Below are positions 24,405 to 36,124 of a DNA stretch of 64,000 bases, one piece after another. The DNA comes from Sequoia sempervirens (lineage: Eukaryota > Streptophyta > Pinopsida > Cupressales > Cupressaceae). The stretch's first letter is position 1. Each line of letters begins with the position of its first letter. The notes below the pieces were generated by a model. The model saw only the letters and a list, made by a program, of their open reading frames with translations, had not been told where the DNA came from and searched no databases. The position numbers and the translations under genes are program-made. Where the stretch lies: positions 1-64,000 of the forward strand of contig VDFB02275624.1 of assembly GCA_007258455.2 (NCBI GenBank), read 5' to 3'.

Positions 24405-25064
24405 TTGAACTTGTTTATGACTACAACAATATCTCAACATAATAAAATGGAAGACAACAAGAGTAGTTCTAGTGCACCAATGACCAAGACCACTAATGAG
24501 GAACCTCAATCATGGGATTACAAACCAAATGAAATTTCAACTCCTCAAGGAAAACCCACATTTAAAGCTACACAAAATCAACCACCTAGTGATGAGGAAA
24601 TATTGCTTAAACATCAAAACATGATTTCTAGACAAAACCAAACTCCTAGTTCTCATAATATCATCATAGAAGAATATTATAGTGATGAGGAACTTACTGA
24701 TGAAAATATCTTAGAGCACTCCCAAGATCCTAAGATACAAAAACTTATGGAAAAAATGCTTGGGAAGAACGTAAACTCATATTTCCTCACACTAGCACAA
24801 AGTGGTTCTAAACTACCCATATACTTTAATGTGGCCATTCTAAATGATCCTAATCTCATTACAATAAGAGACCAAATGGTGGTTAGATAGATACCAAAAA
24901 CAACAATGGATCCCAAGATACCATCTCTTTTCTCACAAAACAACGATCAATCTAAACCACAAACTATGGATAACCCATTGTATAAGCAACCATCACAAAT
25001 TGAGCAAGCAGTGGTAGCCAAAAAATATCAAGGAAACTCAACTCAAAACATGCCACCCCACAAC
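24405..25064 (+). pseudogene. E2 gag, 5' part
   Basis: Starts at 24405, or more likely at the internal Met 24449 (MEDNKSSSSAPMTKTTNEEP). The protein is polar, with SDEEILLKHQNMISRQNQ and an acidic YYSDEELTDENILEHS, followed by NVNSYFLTLAQSGSKLPIYF. A stop at 24888 precedes a second open part ending QNMPPHN. The E3 LTR enters at 25065; the gene resumes at 57667. Assignment to gag rests on position after an LTR/PBS-like site and on the Q/P-rich continuation, not on a recognised capsid. Confidence 0.65.
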
Positions 25065-27491
25065 TTTTGGAACGCAAAAATCTATTAAGAAGAGGGGTGA
25101 ATCAGTAGATACTAAATTTTAGCATTCTTATCCTAAGTGCAGACACAATTCTTAAATCTAGATGTGCAAATTTAAACGTAAAATATATGACAAACACATG
25201 TACATAAAGAATCAACACATAACAACAGGTATACGTGGAAAACACAAGATGGGAAAAACCACAGTGACAAATTGTTGCTAGGAGCTACTGTCCTAATCTA
25301 GCCTTACAAGGAAACCTTTTATTACAACTTTTAAGGGCACAAACCCTAAAGAGACACCAATACCCTAAATTAAGCACAAAATTAGTTATCTGATGGCACC
25401 GACCTATCATATTCACATGTAAGATGATTACAATTTGTTCCAAAGGAACTCAAATCAATGTTACAGCTTACTCTACAACCGCTCAACTATATGTTGTTGC
25501 CACAACAACTCTCTTCTCTGCTATTTACCCCACTGGTTTGGATCTGTTCTCTTTCTTCTTTAGTGCATTCTTGGTCCACCTCAATGCGCATCCAAATCCC
25601 TTGTATAGATCTCCCTTTAATTTTGAATCCATTCTCTATCTACCTTTGGATCTTTGAATCACTTCTACACTATACACCCTTCTTCACCCTTCAATCAGTT
25701 ACTCACTTAGATAATATTCACATATGTTTTGTGTAGAGCTAACTGATGATAATTTCCTGGGGATTCTCCATCGCCTCCAGATCTTCTATTAGGGTTCAAA
25801 AAAAAATTCTCCACTATCATGCAATTACATTTAGCCGTACAACATTAATTATAGTGTAGAAAATTATTCTTCGTTATCTCTCTATCAAACCCTAGAATCA
25901 GATATGCATTTAATGCATCCATCTGATCATTCGATCTGATCTTTATCCTTGTCTCTATAGTCATCTATACCACCACTCTATGCATCAAATCTCATTAATA
26001 CTATCATTGATGTAGGTAGAACATTTAATTTTCACCTCCGTGTCGATTCATAGGTGAAACCCTGATTACATGAAGTTAGCCATTTGACATCTTCACATCC
26101 AAACCTGAGCCACTGATCTCCTAACTTCACACCATGATCCTGTGTGCTCCATTCACCATCGTAGATTTAAAACATGACCATCTAATGAACATTCTTTTAA
26201 ACCTCCACCGTTGATCGTATCCCCTTAGTGACCACCATCATCATGTATCGTTGTTTATGTGAAGAAATGTAGTGATCACCGTCTAATCACTTACCTTTGA
26301 TACTACACAATAGATCTCTTTCCCTCAGGAACGAAGGACATCGTGTATCACTGATTTTATATGAGAATCACCATTCATTTTAGTGATATATCAAGACACA
26401 ACATGATCACCATTGGATCACCTGCCATTCAATCTACACTGTGCCCGGCTATCCCACTAGCACTGACACTAGACCCACTAAGTCTCCAAGGGCTAGCAGG
26501 CTAATGCCATGTGTCCTCTGACTTCATACTCCACTACCATCACTCATCGCTGAAAGCTTTGTGTCTCAGGGATATGTAAGTGTGATGCATTAACACCCAG
26601 CGATGCAATAACATTCTAACACCTATACATGCTAATGTCACTTTCCACTATCATCGCCCATTACTCAAATCTCCAAACACTTCGCTTCACAATAGTGATG
26701 TGAAGTGACTGTGTGATATAATGCCACATGTCTATTGGACCCATTGAATTTTTTTCTCCTCCATTTTGCATCGTCTGATTAACAATTGTTAGATCTCATC
26801 CAATCCCCATTTCCCCACGAGGCCTAACTAAGACCCACCACAAACATAGTGGGATGGTGAGCACCGTCTGATCATCTAGATCATATATGTTGGACCATCT
26901 CCATCGCACATCATTGAACTACAAGCCAACTTAAAATATCTTTTTGTGATGCATGAGATCTAGTAATAGCCATTAGATCTACTAACTCTTAACGTGCATT
27001 GTTTGATCATCAAAGGAACATATTGGCAACATCAACCAGGTGACTAGGTAATGGGGCTAGTCACTGAACAAGTAGTCAATGATAGAATAGAAGATCTATT
27101 AAGGTACCATGATTGCAACCCTAGGGTTTATCTGTAAAAACCCTAATTCAAGCCGAGAGCACAAATATATCAATTTTGAGCACAACCTTCATCTTCTAGA
27201 CCTGCAATATACATTTTTTAGAAGCTCTCAGAAAACCCATGTTGAATCTGGATGTAGATTTCACTTTAGATGCGTGAAAGGATTTACTGCAATATTGACA
27301 AAATTGCATGATAGCAATGCAACATTTTGAGCAATTTTTGCAATCTAACCATCTTCTAAAACCAGATCCACAAGTTTCCTTAGACATTAATGAAATAAAT
27401 TTAACATCAATGCCAACACTCCCTTTATACAACATCAATTCCATTTCACACTTGATCCCCTTTTGACATCAATAAAAAAAATATGCCAACA
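25065..27491 (-). repeat. E3 Copia 3' LTR (copy B)
   Basis: Partner of the 5' LTR at 55166-57666. The flank before it is ACAAC; after the 5' LTR it is ACAC, compatible with a target duplication that lost one base. The polypurine complement lies at 27492-27506. The LTRs differ by many substitutions, so E3 is an older insertion than E5. Confidence 0.9.
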
Positions 27492-28835
27492 ATCTCCTCC
27501 TTTTTCATTCATGGAAAAACTAAATGGTCATACCAATTGGCTGAAATGGTCTGTTACCAATTGAAATCAATTGAAATTTGTAACATTATAACTCTGTACC
27601 AATTGGACTTTCTAAGTAATTCACTCACCTTCCTCCTCTTTTCTCACATTTTTCTATCTTGCTCTCCATGCTCCCATTTGAGCATTTGCATGTATTTATC
27701 CCCCTTTGATATGGATCTCTACCATGCTCATCCACTCAATTGAGCATTTTCTTACTTTTTTCCCCTTTGACATCAATGGAAAAGGGAAGACTCCCCCTAA
27801 CACAATACTCCCTCTTTGAAAAAAAATTTCAAAGAGAAAGTGGGAATTTGGATTATGCAACCATCAAGTCATTAAAAATTTGTAAAACAATTGTTACCTA
27901 ACTTGATCTATTCTTCCATTTCTAGGGATGCATGAAGTATAACTAAGGCTCCCCCTAGACTCATGCCTTATCACTAGTGTCTAGTGATATGATGTGGGAG
28001 AAATGGCTCCCAACTTCTGCCTTAGATGTTCAAATTGTTCCTCAAGCAGATGCTTGGTGAAAATGCTAGCTACCTATTCTTTGGTTCAAACATATTCTAT
28101 GCTAACTTCTTTATCTACAACCTTCTCTCTTATAGAGTGATACTTAATGGATATGTGTTTTTTTATAGAGTGCATCACAAGATTCTTTGATATGTTTATA
28201 GCACTAGAATTCTCACAAAGATTTGAGATAGGTTCTTTATACTCCACCTTGATGTACTTAAATGTCTATTTCATCCATAGGATTTGAGTACATGTTGCTA
28301 TTGCTACATACTCTACTTTTGCAATGGATAGATTGACTAATTCTTACTTCTTTCTCATCTAGGAAACCAATTTGTTTCCCAAAAATAATGCTCCACCATT
28401 GGTGTTTTTCCTATCATCTACACTTCCTGTCCAATCAACATCTGTATATGTTAAAAAGAAATCCTTGCTTTTGGGATACCACAGTCCATAATCAACAGTG
28501 TTTTTGATGTATCTAAAAATTCTTTTCACAACATTGACATGAGACTATCTTGGTGTAGCTTGAAACCTTGCAACCAAACATATTGATTGCATAATATTTG
28601 GTCTTGATGTATTTAAGTACAACAAAATTCCAATCATTGACCTATATAATGTATGTTTTTCCTCTGGTGATTCGTCTGATTTACTCAATTTGTAGCTAGT
28701 TATTATGGGGGTACTAACTGGTGTACTATCTTCCATGTAAAATTTCTTGAGCATCTCCTTAGCATACTTGGTTTGAGATATGAATATCCCATTATCAATT
28801 TGTACAACTTGCAAGCTAAGAAAAAATGACAACTC
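27492..28835 (-). pseudogene. E3 Copia pol, 3' half: RT C-terminus and RNase H
   Basis: Minus-strand continuation of the RT at 52649-52924. It reads GEL|SFFLSLQVVQ once the E4 insertion and one copy of AACTC are removed. RNase H fragments DVDWTGSVDD and MHSIKKHISIKYHSIREKVV follow, interrupted by stops. Copia RNase H degrades the RNA strand during reverse transcription. The order RT then RNase H then PPT then LTR is complete. Confidence 0.9.
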
Positions 28836-29457
28836 TGTTGGACTCAGTGAACACTGAGAAGGGGGGGTGAATCAGTGTTCAACAATATTCAAACATTTAA
28901 CTCTGATCATAAACTATTTGCAGCACATAAACAAAAATAAAGATGCAAGCACATGAAATAGGTAATCAAAGCACCATAACACCAATATTTTTATGTGGAA
29001 ACCCTGTTAGGGGAAAAACCACAGTGGAGATTAATCCACAATTTATACTCTATTAAAAGTATGAATAAAAGGGAATGCACATGCATTTAGGCACACTGCC
29101 TAGAGCTCACTGCTCAAGATAAAGAAGGCTCACTGCCTTACAAAATATTTGTGATTACAAAAAAAATTGAACTAAGAATATAGCATCTACAAATGCCTAG
29201 ATTCAGTTCCAAGGAAGCACAAAAAAAATTATGGACCTTCTGTCCAATTCGCACTTCTGCTCTGCTCTGCTTACACAAAAACCCTTTTTCTACACAAAAA
29301 AAATTCACTCAATAGATCTTCTAATATTAGCTCATACATCTGCTCTGCACTTTTTTGTACATATACACCTTCTCATCGCTACTCACACACGCCAAAGTGA
29401 AATACCGATCTCATATATATATCCGCTAACAAAGATTTCATCGCTTCAAGTCGGCTT
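28836..29457 (-). repeat. E4 LTR, left part (copy B)
   Basis: Begins TGTTGGACTC next to target duplication AACTC (28831-28835; second copy 52644-52648). It contains the hairpin with a G-rich loop at 28848-28881. Interrupted by E5 after GGCTT (29453-29457). With 51935-52445 it makes an LTR of about 1.13 kb. Confidence 0.88.
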
Positions 29458-30481
29458 TGTATCTCTGGAAATTTTATGGGTTAAAAGGTTAGAAGCATTT
29501 AAAACCAAAACTCCAAAGAAATGATGAAGAACAAAGGAGGAAATAAAGGAAAACAAAAGGAACTAGTTACCACAAGTCCTCCAACTCCATGCATCTCCTT
29601 CATCATACCTTCTAGCTTGCTGCAAGTTGAATGATGCCCTCGGATTCTATGAGCAATCTATTAAAATGACATGACCTATGCAAGTGTTGAAGGATTTACT
29701 ATGCTAATGGCTAGGTAAATGACTGCAAAGTATGGAAGAACATGAGCAAAATGAGAACCAGAAAAATTCACGTGAATGCTTGAGGAGAGCCCAAAATGAA
29801 TTGAAAATTGCCATTTTATAAGAAAAGACAATTTTGAATGAATGGACAAGATTAAAAGTCGAATCGACGGATAGGATTGAAAACTGAGATATGGACAAAA
29901 TGGCTAAAAAAAGTTGGAGAATCAAATTAGCAACAATCATTTGACTGTTGAATAAAAAAACATCTTTTGAATTAAAAATTAATTTAATTCAGAAGTGGGG
30001 AATCATGTGGAAGCAAATAATAAATGCCCATTACTTGCCAAAAATATGAAGTTTGACCATTTTAAATAAATGATTTTATTTAAAATGAAGGAAATGACAC
30101 GTGGCACTAATTAAATAAATTAAAGAATTTATTTAATTAGAAGATGAATATGTCAATTATTGATGTATTTAAATAAATAAACAAGATTTTTTTATTTAAA
30201 TAATCTAGAAGAATTAGTGGACAAAAATAATTAAATAAATTAAGGTTATTTAATTATAGGGAGACATTAGATAATTAGCGACACATTTAAATAAATAAAT
30301 AAAATTTATTTATTTAAATGATCAGGAAGAATAAAGAGACATGAATTAATTAAATAATTAAAAATTATTTAATTAATAGATGAAAATGGACCAAATGACA
30401 TAATTAAATATTTTAATTATGCTAGGATGAATGTGGTGAAAAATAGAGCTTGCAAGCCTAGGTCAATTTTTAGTGTCTACA
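29458..30481 (-). repeat. E5 3' LTR (copy B)
   Basis: Pairs with 50908-51934. Roughly 5% divergence by eye (three differences in the first 62 bases). TATA box on the minus strand near 29813-29823. U3 holds seven AT palindromes at 30060-30420. Confidence 0.95.
30060..30420. repeat. Seven AT-only palindromes at about 59-bp steps in E5 U3
   Basis: Self-complementary AT stretches of about 21-37 bases recur with centres near 30073, 30124, 30184, 30243, 30302, 30361 and 30411, each separated by a purine-rich spacer (like AGAAGAATAAAGAGACAT). The pattern is also present in copy A (12320-12680) and in the 5' LTR (51510-51872). It looks like a decayed tandem repeat whose unit is palindrome plus spacer. 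Confidence 0.85.
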
Positions 30482-30495
30482 TTTTTCCCCTCTTT
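30482..30495 (-). other. E5 polypurine tract
   Basis: Minus-strand AAAGAGGGGAAAAA abuts the 3' LTR start. It defines the 3' end of the E5 internal region. Confidence 0.85.
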
Positions 30496-30751
30496 GTCAT
30501 AATCCAAAGAAAAATAAGTCAAAGTCATGCCCCAACGAAGGTACAAAGTATCAATGCCCCCTCGAGAAATTTTTCAAATTTTGGCCTGGCGACAGAAAAA
30601 TTTGGAAAGTGTTCTGACAAGTTAATTTAAAGACCAAAAAAAAATGGTGAGATTCTTTCAAATTTGGACATGTTTAAGATACTCAAAAGGGTAGTCAAAG
30701 GTGGTCAAAGGAACCTCCAGTAATAACAGTTGTGAAAATCTCACTTTTACC

Positions 30752-30761
30752 CTATAAATAG
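30752..30761 (+). promoter_or_regulatory. Plant-type TATA box on the strand of the antisense ORF
   Basis: CTATAAATAG sits about 255 bases inside the PPT and faces the plant-mobile-domain ORF. A TATA box here would give the antisense ORF its own transcript, independent of the LTR promoter. There is no direct evidence of use. Confidence 0.5.
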
Positions 30762-31001
30762 ATTGAAATTGGGGTAAAAACCATTTCATTTTCAAATTTA
30801 CTATAGTAATTCCAGAGAGCTTAGAGCGAGGATAGCAACAAAGAAGATGGTGATTCCAATCACAAAGCATCACAGGTACATTGTCAGGACCTGCAGATGA
30901 CCAGAGGGCATGGAGCCGGTGGTATGAACCCTTAGCCCACTTTGTCAATTTATCATTTTTCATGCTTTTTTTGAGTTTATAGGGAAAAGAACACATGTGT
31001 T

Positions 31002-31373
31002 GCGACGCATTTGCATTTGTGTAAACCGAAATCGCATTGGCGTTCGATGCATTTCATGCGTCACAATGCAAACGCGAAAGATCATTAGGTCAGGATCAAA
31101 AGTTGCAATGCAATTGCTTGAAGTTGTGACCCAATCACCAATTTAAGCCGCATTTGAAGGATATATTATCGCATTTGAATTATTGTGACGCATTTGTGGA
31201 ATAGAACAATGCATTTGAAGTAAATGATGCAAGTGTATGAAATCATGATGCAAGTGAAATTTTGTGACACAATCGAGAAGCCGAATGACGCAATCGTCAA
31301 ATCATGATGCAAACGTAGTATGATGACACAAACGCCTAATTGCTATGCAATTAAAGTCAATGTGACACATTTG
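31002..31373 (+). repeat. TGAYRCAWWYG word array before the antisense ORF
   Basis: About 13 degenerate copies of one word, all in the direction of the antisense ORF, between TATA box and ORF. The same word in the opposite plus-strand orientation fills two stretches of the E5 gag leader (49095-49330 and 50560-50830). Confidence 0.7.
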
Positions 31374-31587
31374 TTTTTGACTTTGACTGATGATAGCGTA
31401 GCGTTGTTTCAACTTTTAAATGCCTTTGACTTAGACTAGGTGATAATGGCAAGTTTTTAGAAGATATTGACGCGTGCTTTGACATGTGCATAGACAGTTA
31501 GCACCTATTTACATGCAAGAGAGCAGACCATCGACCTATGCATTCAGAGACAAGTTATCAGATAGAGAGCAATGGTGATTGATGTGA

Positions 31588-32590
31588 CTGGGTCTCTACT
31601 ATGTCACCTATATGCCTGTTGTACAGGAAAATAGGGGACTCCTAACAATGTTATGCGAGAGGTGGCACTCTGAGACCTGCTCTTTCCAATTGTCGACCAG
31701 GGAGGCTACAATTACCCTCGAGGACGTTTATCAAATTCTATGCCTACTGATCCAGGGGGAGAGGATTGTTTACAACCCACAACATGGATATCAGACATTC
31801 ATTTCCTACTATCATGACCAGGGTGTTGGGTTGCATATTGAGGGGTATGAGATCCAGTGGGAGTTCATGGTAGAGCACTAAAAATGATTTGATGCCCTAT
31901 TAGCAACATTGATTGCTAGTGTAGTTATTCCAGATCACCGAGGACAAGGGTTTCCCATTGGTTGGGGGGATGTACTTGTTGGCATGAGGCAAGATAGGAC
32001 CTTCTATGCTTGGGTACCTTATTTATTAGGCATGTTAGATCATTAGTTGCATGAGGTTACGTATGGGAGGGCACAGAGCATTTCCTGCAGGATGACCCTT
32101 CTTATGATCTAGGAATCATAGCACGTTGTCATTTTCCACCTGCCGATTAAGAGGCCACAATTGGTAGATGGAATTCCATATGTATATTACTATGTCGATG
32201 CCCTACAACAGAGCCACTATGGTGAGACAGGTTGGTGGAGACATAGGATTGACACCATGACTGTATTTGTCTGGAGACCGTATAGGGATGGTGGTTAGTG
32301 GGAGGATGAGGAAAATCATCTTAGTTTTTTTAAGAATATCGATATTTGATTGGCTAGATGATGTAGACATAGTTGATTGTAGAGATGTATTTACCACAAC
32401 GGGTTCTTAGGCAGTTTGGTAGGCAGCAGGGTATTTCAATCGGGACAGCAGAGTATGCGAGATCCTCTCAGAAGTCAGCATGGGGACCGCCCATATCTTT
32501 GGCCTTTGTTACTCAACAAATAGATGGACTGGTGGCAAAATAGTGGGGATGAAGAGGAGGCATTGCAAATCTAGGGACCTGTTAGAGACT
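31588..32590 (+). pseudogene. E5 antisense ORF, N-terminal part: plant mobile domain
   Basis: Reads GLYYVTYMPVVQENRGLLTM across a stop, then CERWHSETCSFQLSTREATI and TLEDVYQILCLLIQGERIV, the conserved opening of the plant mobile domain (MAIN/PMD-like). Later parts FPIGWGDVLVGMRQDRTFYA, HLPIKRPQLVDGIPYVYYYV and DTMTVFVWRPYRDGG are interrupted by stops. Antisense ORFs downstream of integrase are known in Tat-type elements, and PMD proteins are known both in transposons and as host silencing factors. The longest open part is 31612-31881. A possible C-terminal continuation lies at 36125-37345. Confidence 0.78.
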
Positions 32591-33426
32591 AAAATTTCAT
32601 GTGAATTTTAGGTCTTCATATTCAAAAAATTTGATTTTAATAGTTAGAAAACTCAGTTGAAAAATTTACTCAAGGAGCCCACTTTGGAACATCACAAAAT
32701 GAAATCAGTTCATTTTCACGCAAAATCATCCTACAAACATGCTTCCTTAACATAGATCAACATGTTGGTGCAATTTTGTGGGTTTCAGAGATCATTTTAT
32801 CAGTTTTTCGAAGTAGTTTCAGAGGCTACTTGAATTATTTTAGTCACTGTGCAAAAATATCAGAAACTAAATAATTACCCACTTCAGTTCTTGGGTTTTG
32901 ATGAAAATACAAAGCTTGTACCATGAGCTTGTTTTAAGAATACAAGTGAACTAGCAAGAGGCAAGGAGAAATTAACAAGTTCTTACACACTATTTATGAA
33001 GGAGACATTGGAACTAATTGTATATTTATAGTTATCAGGAATAAGGTGCATACAACAAATGAACATAGTCCACCCTACATAGAAAAAGTTCATCCATCTT
33101 CAAACAAAACATATTCTCCAAATGTTGGGCAATTTTCTCCAAGACCTTGTTTTCAAGGAGGACCTAAGAAAACTGGTTTCTCCATGAAATCTGATATTGA
33201 AATTGAAAAATGCAAAATAGTCAATGATGCACAAAGCCTCATTTGTGATGGATAACATAAAAGGCTAGAGAAGCTCCGAGAAAAAAAGTTGATGTTCTTA
33301 AGTATAACATAGACTAAAGTTTTAGTCATTATAGAGGTGCTAGTTTTGTGCAGTCCTTCAAAAACTATAATTTCCAAGGTAATAGTTGAGTGTTATTATT
33401 CTTCAATATGGAGCTCATTCACTCAC

Positions 33427-33481
33427 TGGCGATCACCTTGGCTGCTTCAACCGTTCCATTGATGGTGCTCCACTCCTTGAC
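33427..33481 (-). other. Exon-like fragment with splice-site borders
   Basis: On the minus strand a pyrimidine-rich tract ending TGTGCAG precedes 55 bases that read VKEWSTINGTVEAAKVIA, followed by GTGAGT, a good donor site. Its base composition is more GC-rich than its surroundings. This resembles a host-gene exon captured by a mobile element. The source protein is not recognised. Confidence 0.35.
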
Positions 33482-35443
33482 CTGCACAATGCATGAGAAT
33501 AAGGAGGGAGTTTAATTTGCCACTCTTGATTACAGGCGGAGGAGATCACATAAAATTTTGCTTCTTGTTAGGAAGTTGAAACTAGGGTACTTCTTGATAC
33601 AGAGCTTCCCAACGAAGTTCCCGATAATGCTTACATCAAGCATTTCTCACCAGATTTTTAAAGATAAACACTGTGAATATGGATAACATGAATAGAAGGA
33701 CATACTTGAGCACAATAAAAATACAGGTGCTCAAGATTTTGAGGGCCATTCGACATGCTTCGAGTGCACACAATGTGTTTAATTGACAGTTGAGGTAAAC
33801 CCTCGTATGCATGATTTTAGGTTGACCACTGTAAATCATTTTATTGATGTTACTACAGTTCACAGAGAAGCAGCTAATAAGTTAATGATAAATCGCACTG
33901 TGTAAAGATATGGATAAGAAGTATGGTCCAAAATGATTAAAGTTAAATTAATGTCAAGACATATGCCATCGATAGAAAGCATAAACACTCTCTCTAAATT
34001 TCATGTCTCTTCTATGAATAGTGGCAATGACGCCTGCCAATGTCCGCTATACCTCTGCCAAGGATAAAAGTTTCAAAACAAGGTGTGAATCATCATCAAA
34101 GCATAAAGGAATGGGGAAATTTGTCTGATATTGTGATTACTATTCTCCTAAAAATACATAACTGCACGAACATGGGCCTAGAGCATTGTGGGTATATGGC
34201 ATGGGATCTTGAGAAACAAAACCCCAGCACCATACAGGAATGTTTCTAGACATACATACCAAACACAAGTTCCAAATTTCAATACTACTAGAAATAAATG
34301 ACATTATCTAAAGTTGTGGGAAGATACGAACACTATACGATTAAAACAAACACCCTAAATTCATCGGCGAGAGAAAGGGAGATTGAAATAAAGTCTCATT
34401 GAGTGTGTTTGTCACACCGATGAGAGAGTATATCAGCAAGAGAATGATACTTAGAGTGAGTATTTACTGAATATGCAAAGTCACGCCGATGGAACTTCAT
34501 CAATGAAAGAAGTGAAGTCAATAGAAAAAATGAAAAATAAATACTATCGGTGAAAGTAAAAATTTAAATATTAAATAGTGGGAGTAATAAGGTAAATAAA
34601 GATGAAGGTAGAGAATTATTATGAGGTAAATATTTTAACCAAGACTTGAATTATTTTTCACCAAAGGGGAATTATAAGGTGAAATAATCATTTTACCCAT
34701 AAATGAACAAAAGGTAAATATATAAAATACTTGGACGGGGAAGTGGAATTTTTCACCAATGGGAATAAAAGGATGGGTAGCTATTTACCCGATGAAATAA
34801 TTAAAATTGGTGAAATCTTTCAACCGAGAGACACAAACGGAGAATGTGTTTACCCAAGGATTCATGATGCGGGTAATTATTTTAATGAGAGAAATTAATC
34901 AAATATTTTTGCCAAAGAAGAAGAATAATGAAGATTGCAAAATGGAGATTAGAGTTAAAATATTTAATTTACCAAAAAGGAAATTAATCAAATATTTTTG
35001 CCAAAGAAGAAGAATATTGAAGAGATGCGGAAAATAGGCGAAGAGTCACAACCCTAAAAGAAACAATGTATATATGTACAATATAATCATGTCATTGGAT
35101 ATTAGATTTGAGGAGAAATAAGTAGGTTAGGTAATCAGATAGGGTGAACTGTTGCTGAAATAAATATCATGTTGTACATTGTAAAATCTTTTAAATTATA
35201 TAATGGAGAAGAATACATTTATCTGGTGATCCAATTATGGTGTCAATTGTTTGTCGAATTTATTGAAAACATTATCTAGTTGTCTCCAAGGTTGTCATTT
35301 CTTAATTATTTAAATTGAAATATCAAGGATATTCTTCAATTTATCAAAGCACACTTGTTGTTCTTGTGTGGTTCAATTAACTAGTTCCTGCAAGACAAGA
35401 TTAAATCCTTTTAATTAATCATAGTAATTTGGAAAAGGACATT

Positions 35444-35589
35444 TGTTTTTAATCAAGGGGTAAATGCTTTTTGGCCGGAGCTATGAACTGGAATACATCC
35501 ATTCAACAATACCACCCTAATGGGGTTTGAACCTTGGTGGCAAGAACAACAATGCCACTAATAAACCATCACACCATGCCAATACCGGC
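35444..35589 (-). mobile_element. tRNA-derived SINE with perfect 15-bp target duplication
   Basis: Flanked on both sides by TTGGAAAAGGACATT (35429-35443 and 35590-35604). On the minus strand it has a pol III A-box-like TGGCATGGTGTGATGG (complement of 35567-35582) and, 33 bases on, a B box GGTTCAAACCCC (complement of 35522-35533), then a short body ending in an A-rich tail. Length 146 bp. It resembles plant Au-like SINEs in box layout; family assignment is inferred. Confidence 0.85.
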
Positions 35590-36124
35590 TTGGAAAAGGA
35601 CATTCGGATCATTAAGAAGAATTTGATAATTATACTCTTGCACGTTTACACAAGTTGTAAATAGTCACAAGTGCCAAGCAATTTGAATTATAGCCATTAA
35701 GCAAGTCACCCATTATACAAATCTTGACTCCATTAGCCCAACAGAAGTAGGCACTGGTCACACCATTCACATCTTATAATTTTATAAAATCTTATTAAAA
35801 CATTTAGATTTCAAGTTCAATATTAGGAATAGGAGTATTCGGTAAGCTTTCATCTATTACACTTTGTGCCATCATAATAGATCCATCAATTCAGTCAAGT
35901 CATACAACTTTAAGTATGCTTTATTCACATAGGTACACCCATCTAGGTTTGGCAGCACCTGAAGAGTAGAAGGTTCAAACCATTTGGCCTTGTCTGTTAC
36001 CCTAAAATGTACCAAGAGTTTGGCAACCTCTTGAGGTATTTTTCTTGCATTTTTGAGAGCTAACAGGACCAATGCAGATTTTTATTTATGGTGGTAGACC
36101 CATAGGCTAGTTCCCCTCACAGAT

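Larger units (their letters stand above)
18831..32707 (+). repeat. Copy B of the 13.9-kb perfect direct repeat
   Basis: Twin of 1091-14967. Here every interrupted element finds its missing half further right: E5 LTR at 50908, E4 at 51935, E3 RT at 52649, E2 gag at 57667. This copy therefore sits in its original context and copy A looks derived. Upstream, the E1 archaeal-type RNase H reads in frame across the left edge here, while in copy A it is frameshifted just before the edge. Confidence 0.97.
32708..36124 (+). other. Intervening DNA inside E5, between two parts of the antisense ORF
   Basis: AT-rich DNA without a supported gene. It contains an isolated exon-like segment at 33427-33481 and a SINE at 35444-35589. 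Around 34370-34830 short words such as CCGATG, GGTGAAA and TTTACC recur irregularly. It may be an intron of the antisense ORF enlarged by insertions, or a separate insertion whose ends I could not find. Open frames here (for example 33046-33255 and 34040-34249) have no recognisable similarity. Confidence 0.4.

Noticed and set aside
30060..30420. Tandem MITE insertions
   Set aside because: The palindromes lie inside both LTRs at regular steps and have no target duplications, so they are part of the LTR.
35500..35590. tRNA gene on the minus strand
   Set aside because: A and B boxes are present, but no cloverleaf acceptor stem is visible, and a 15-bp target duplication shows it is a SINE.
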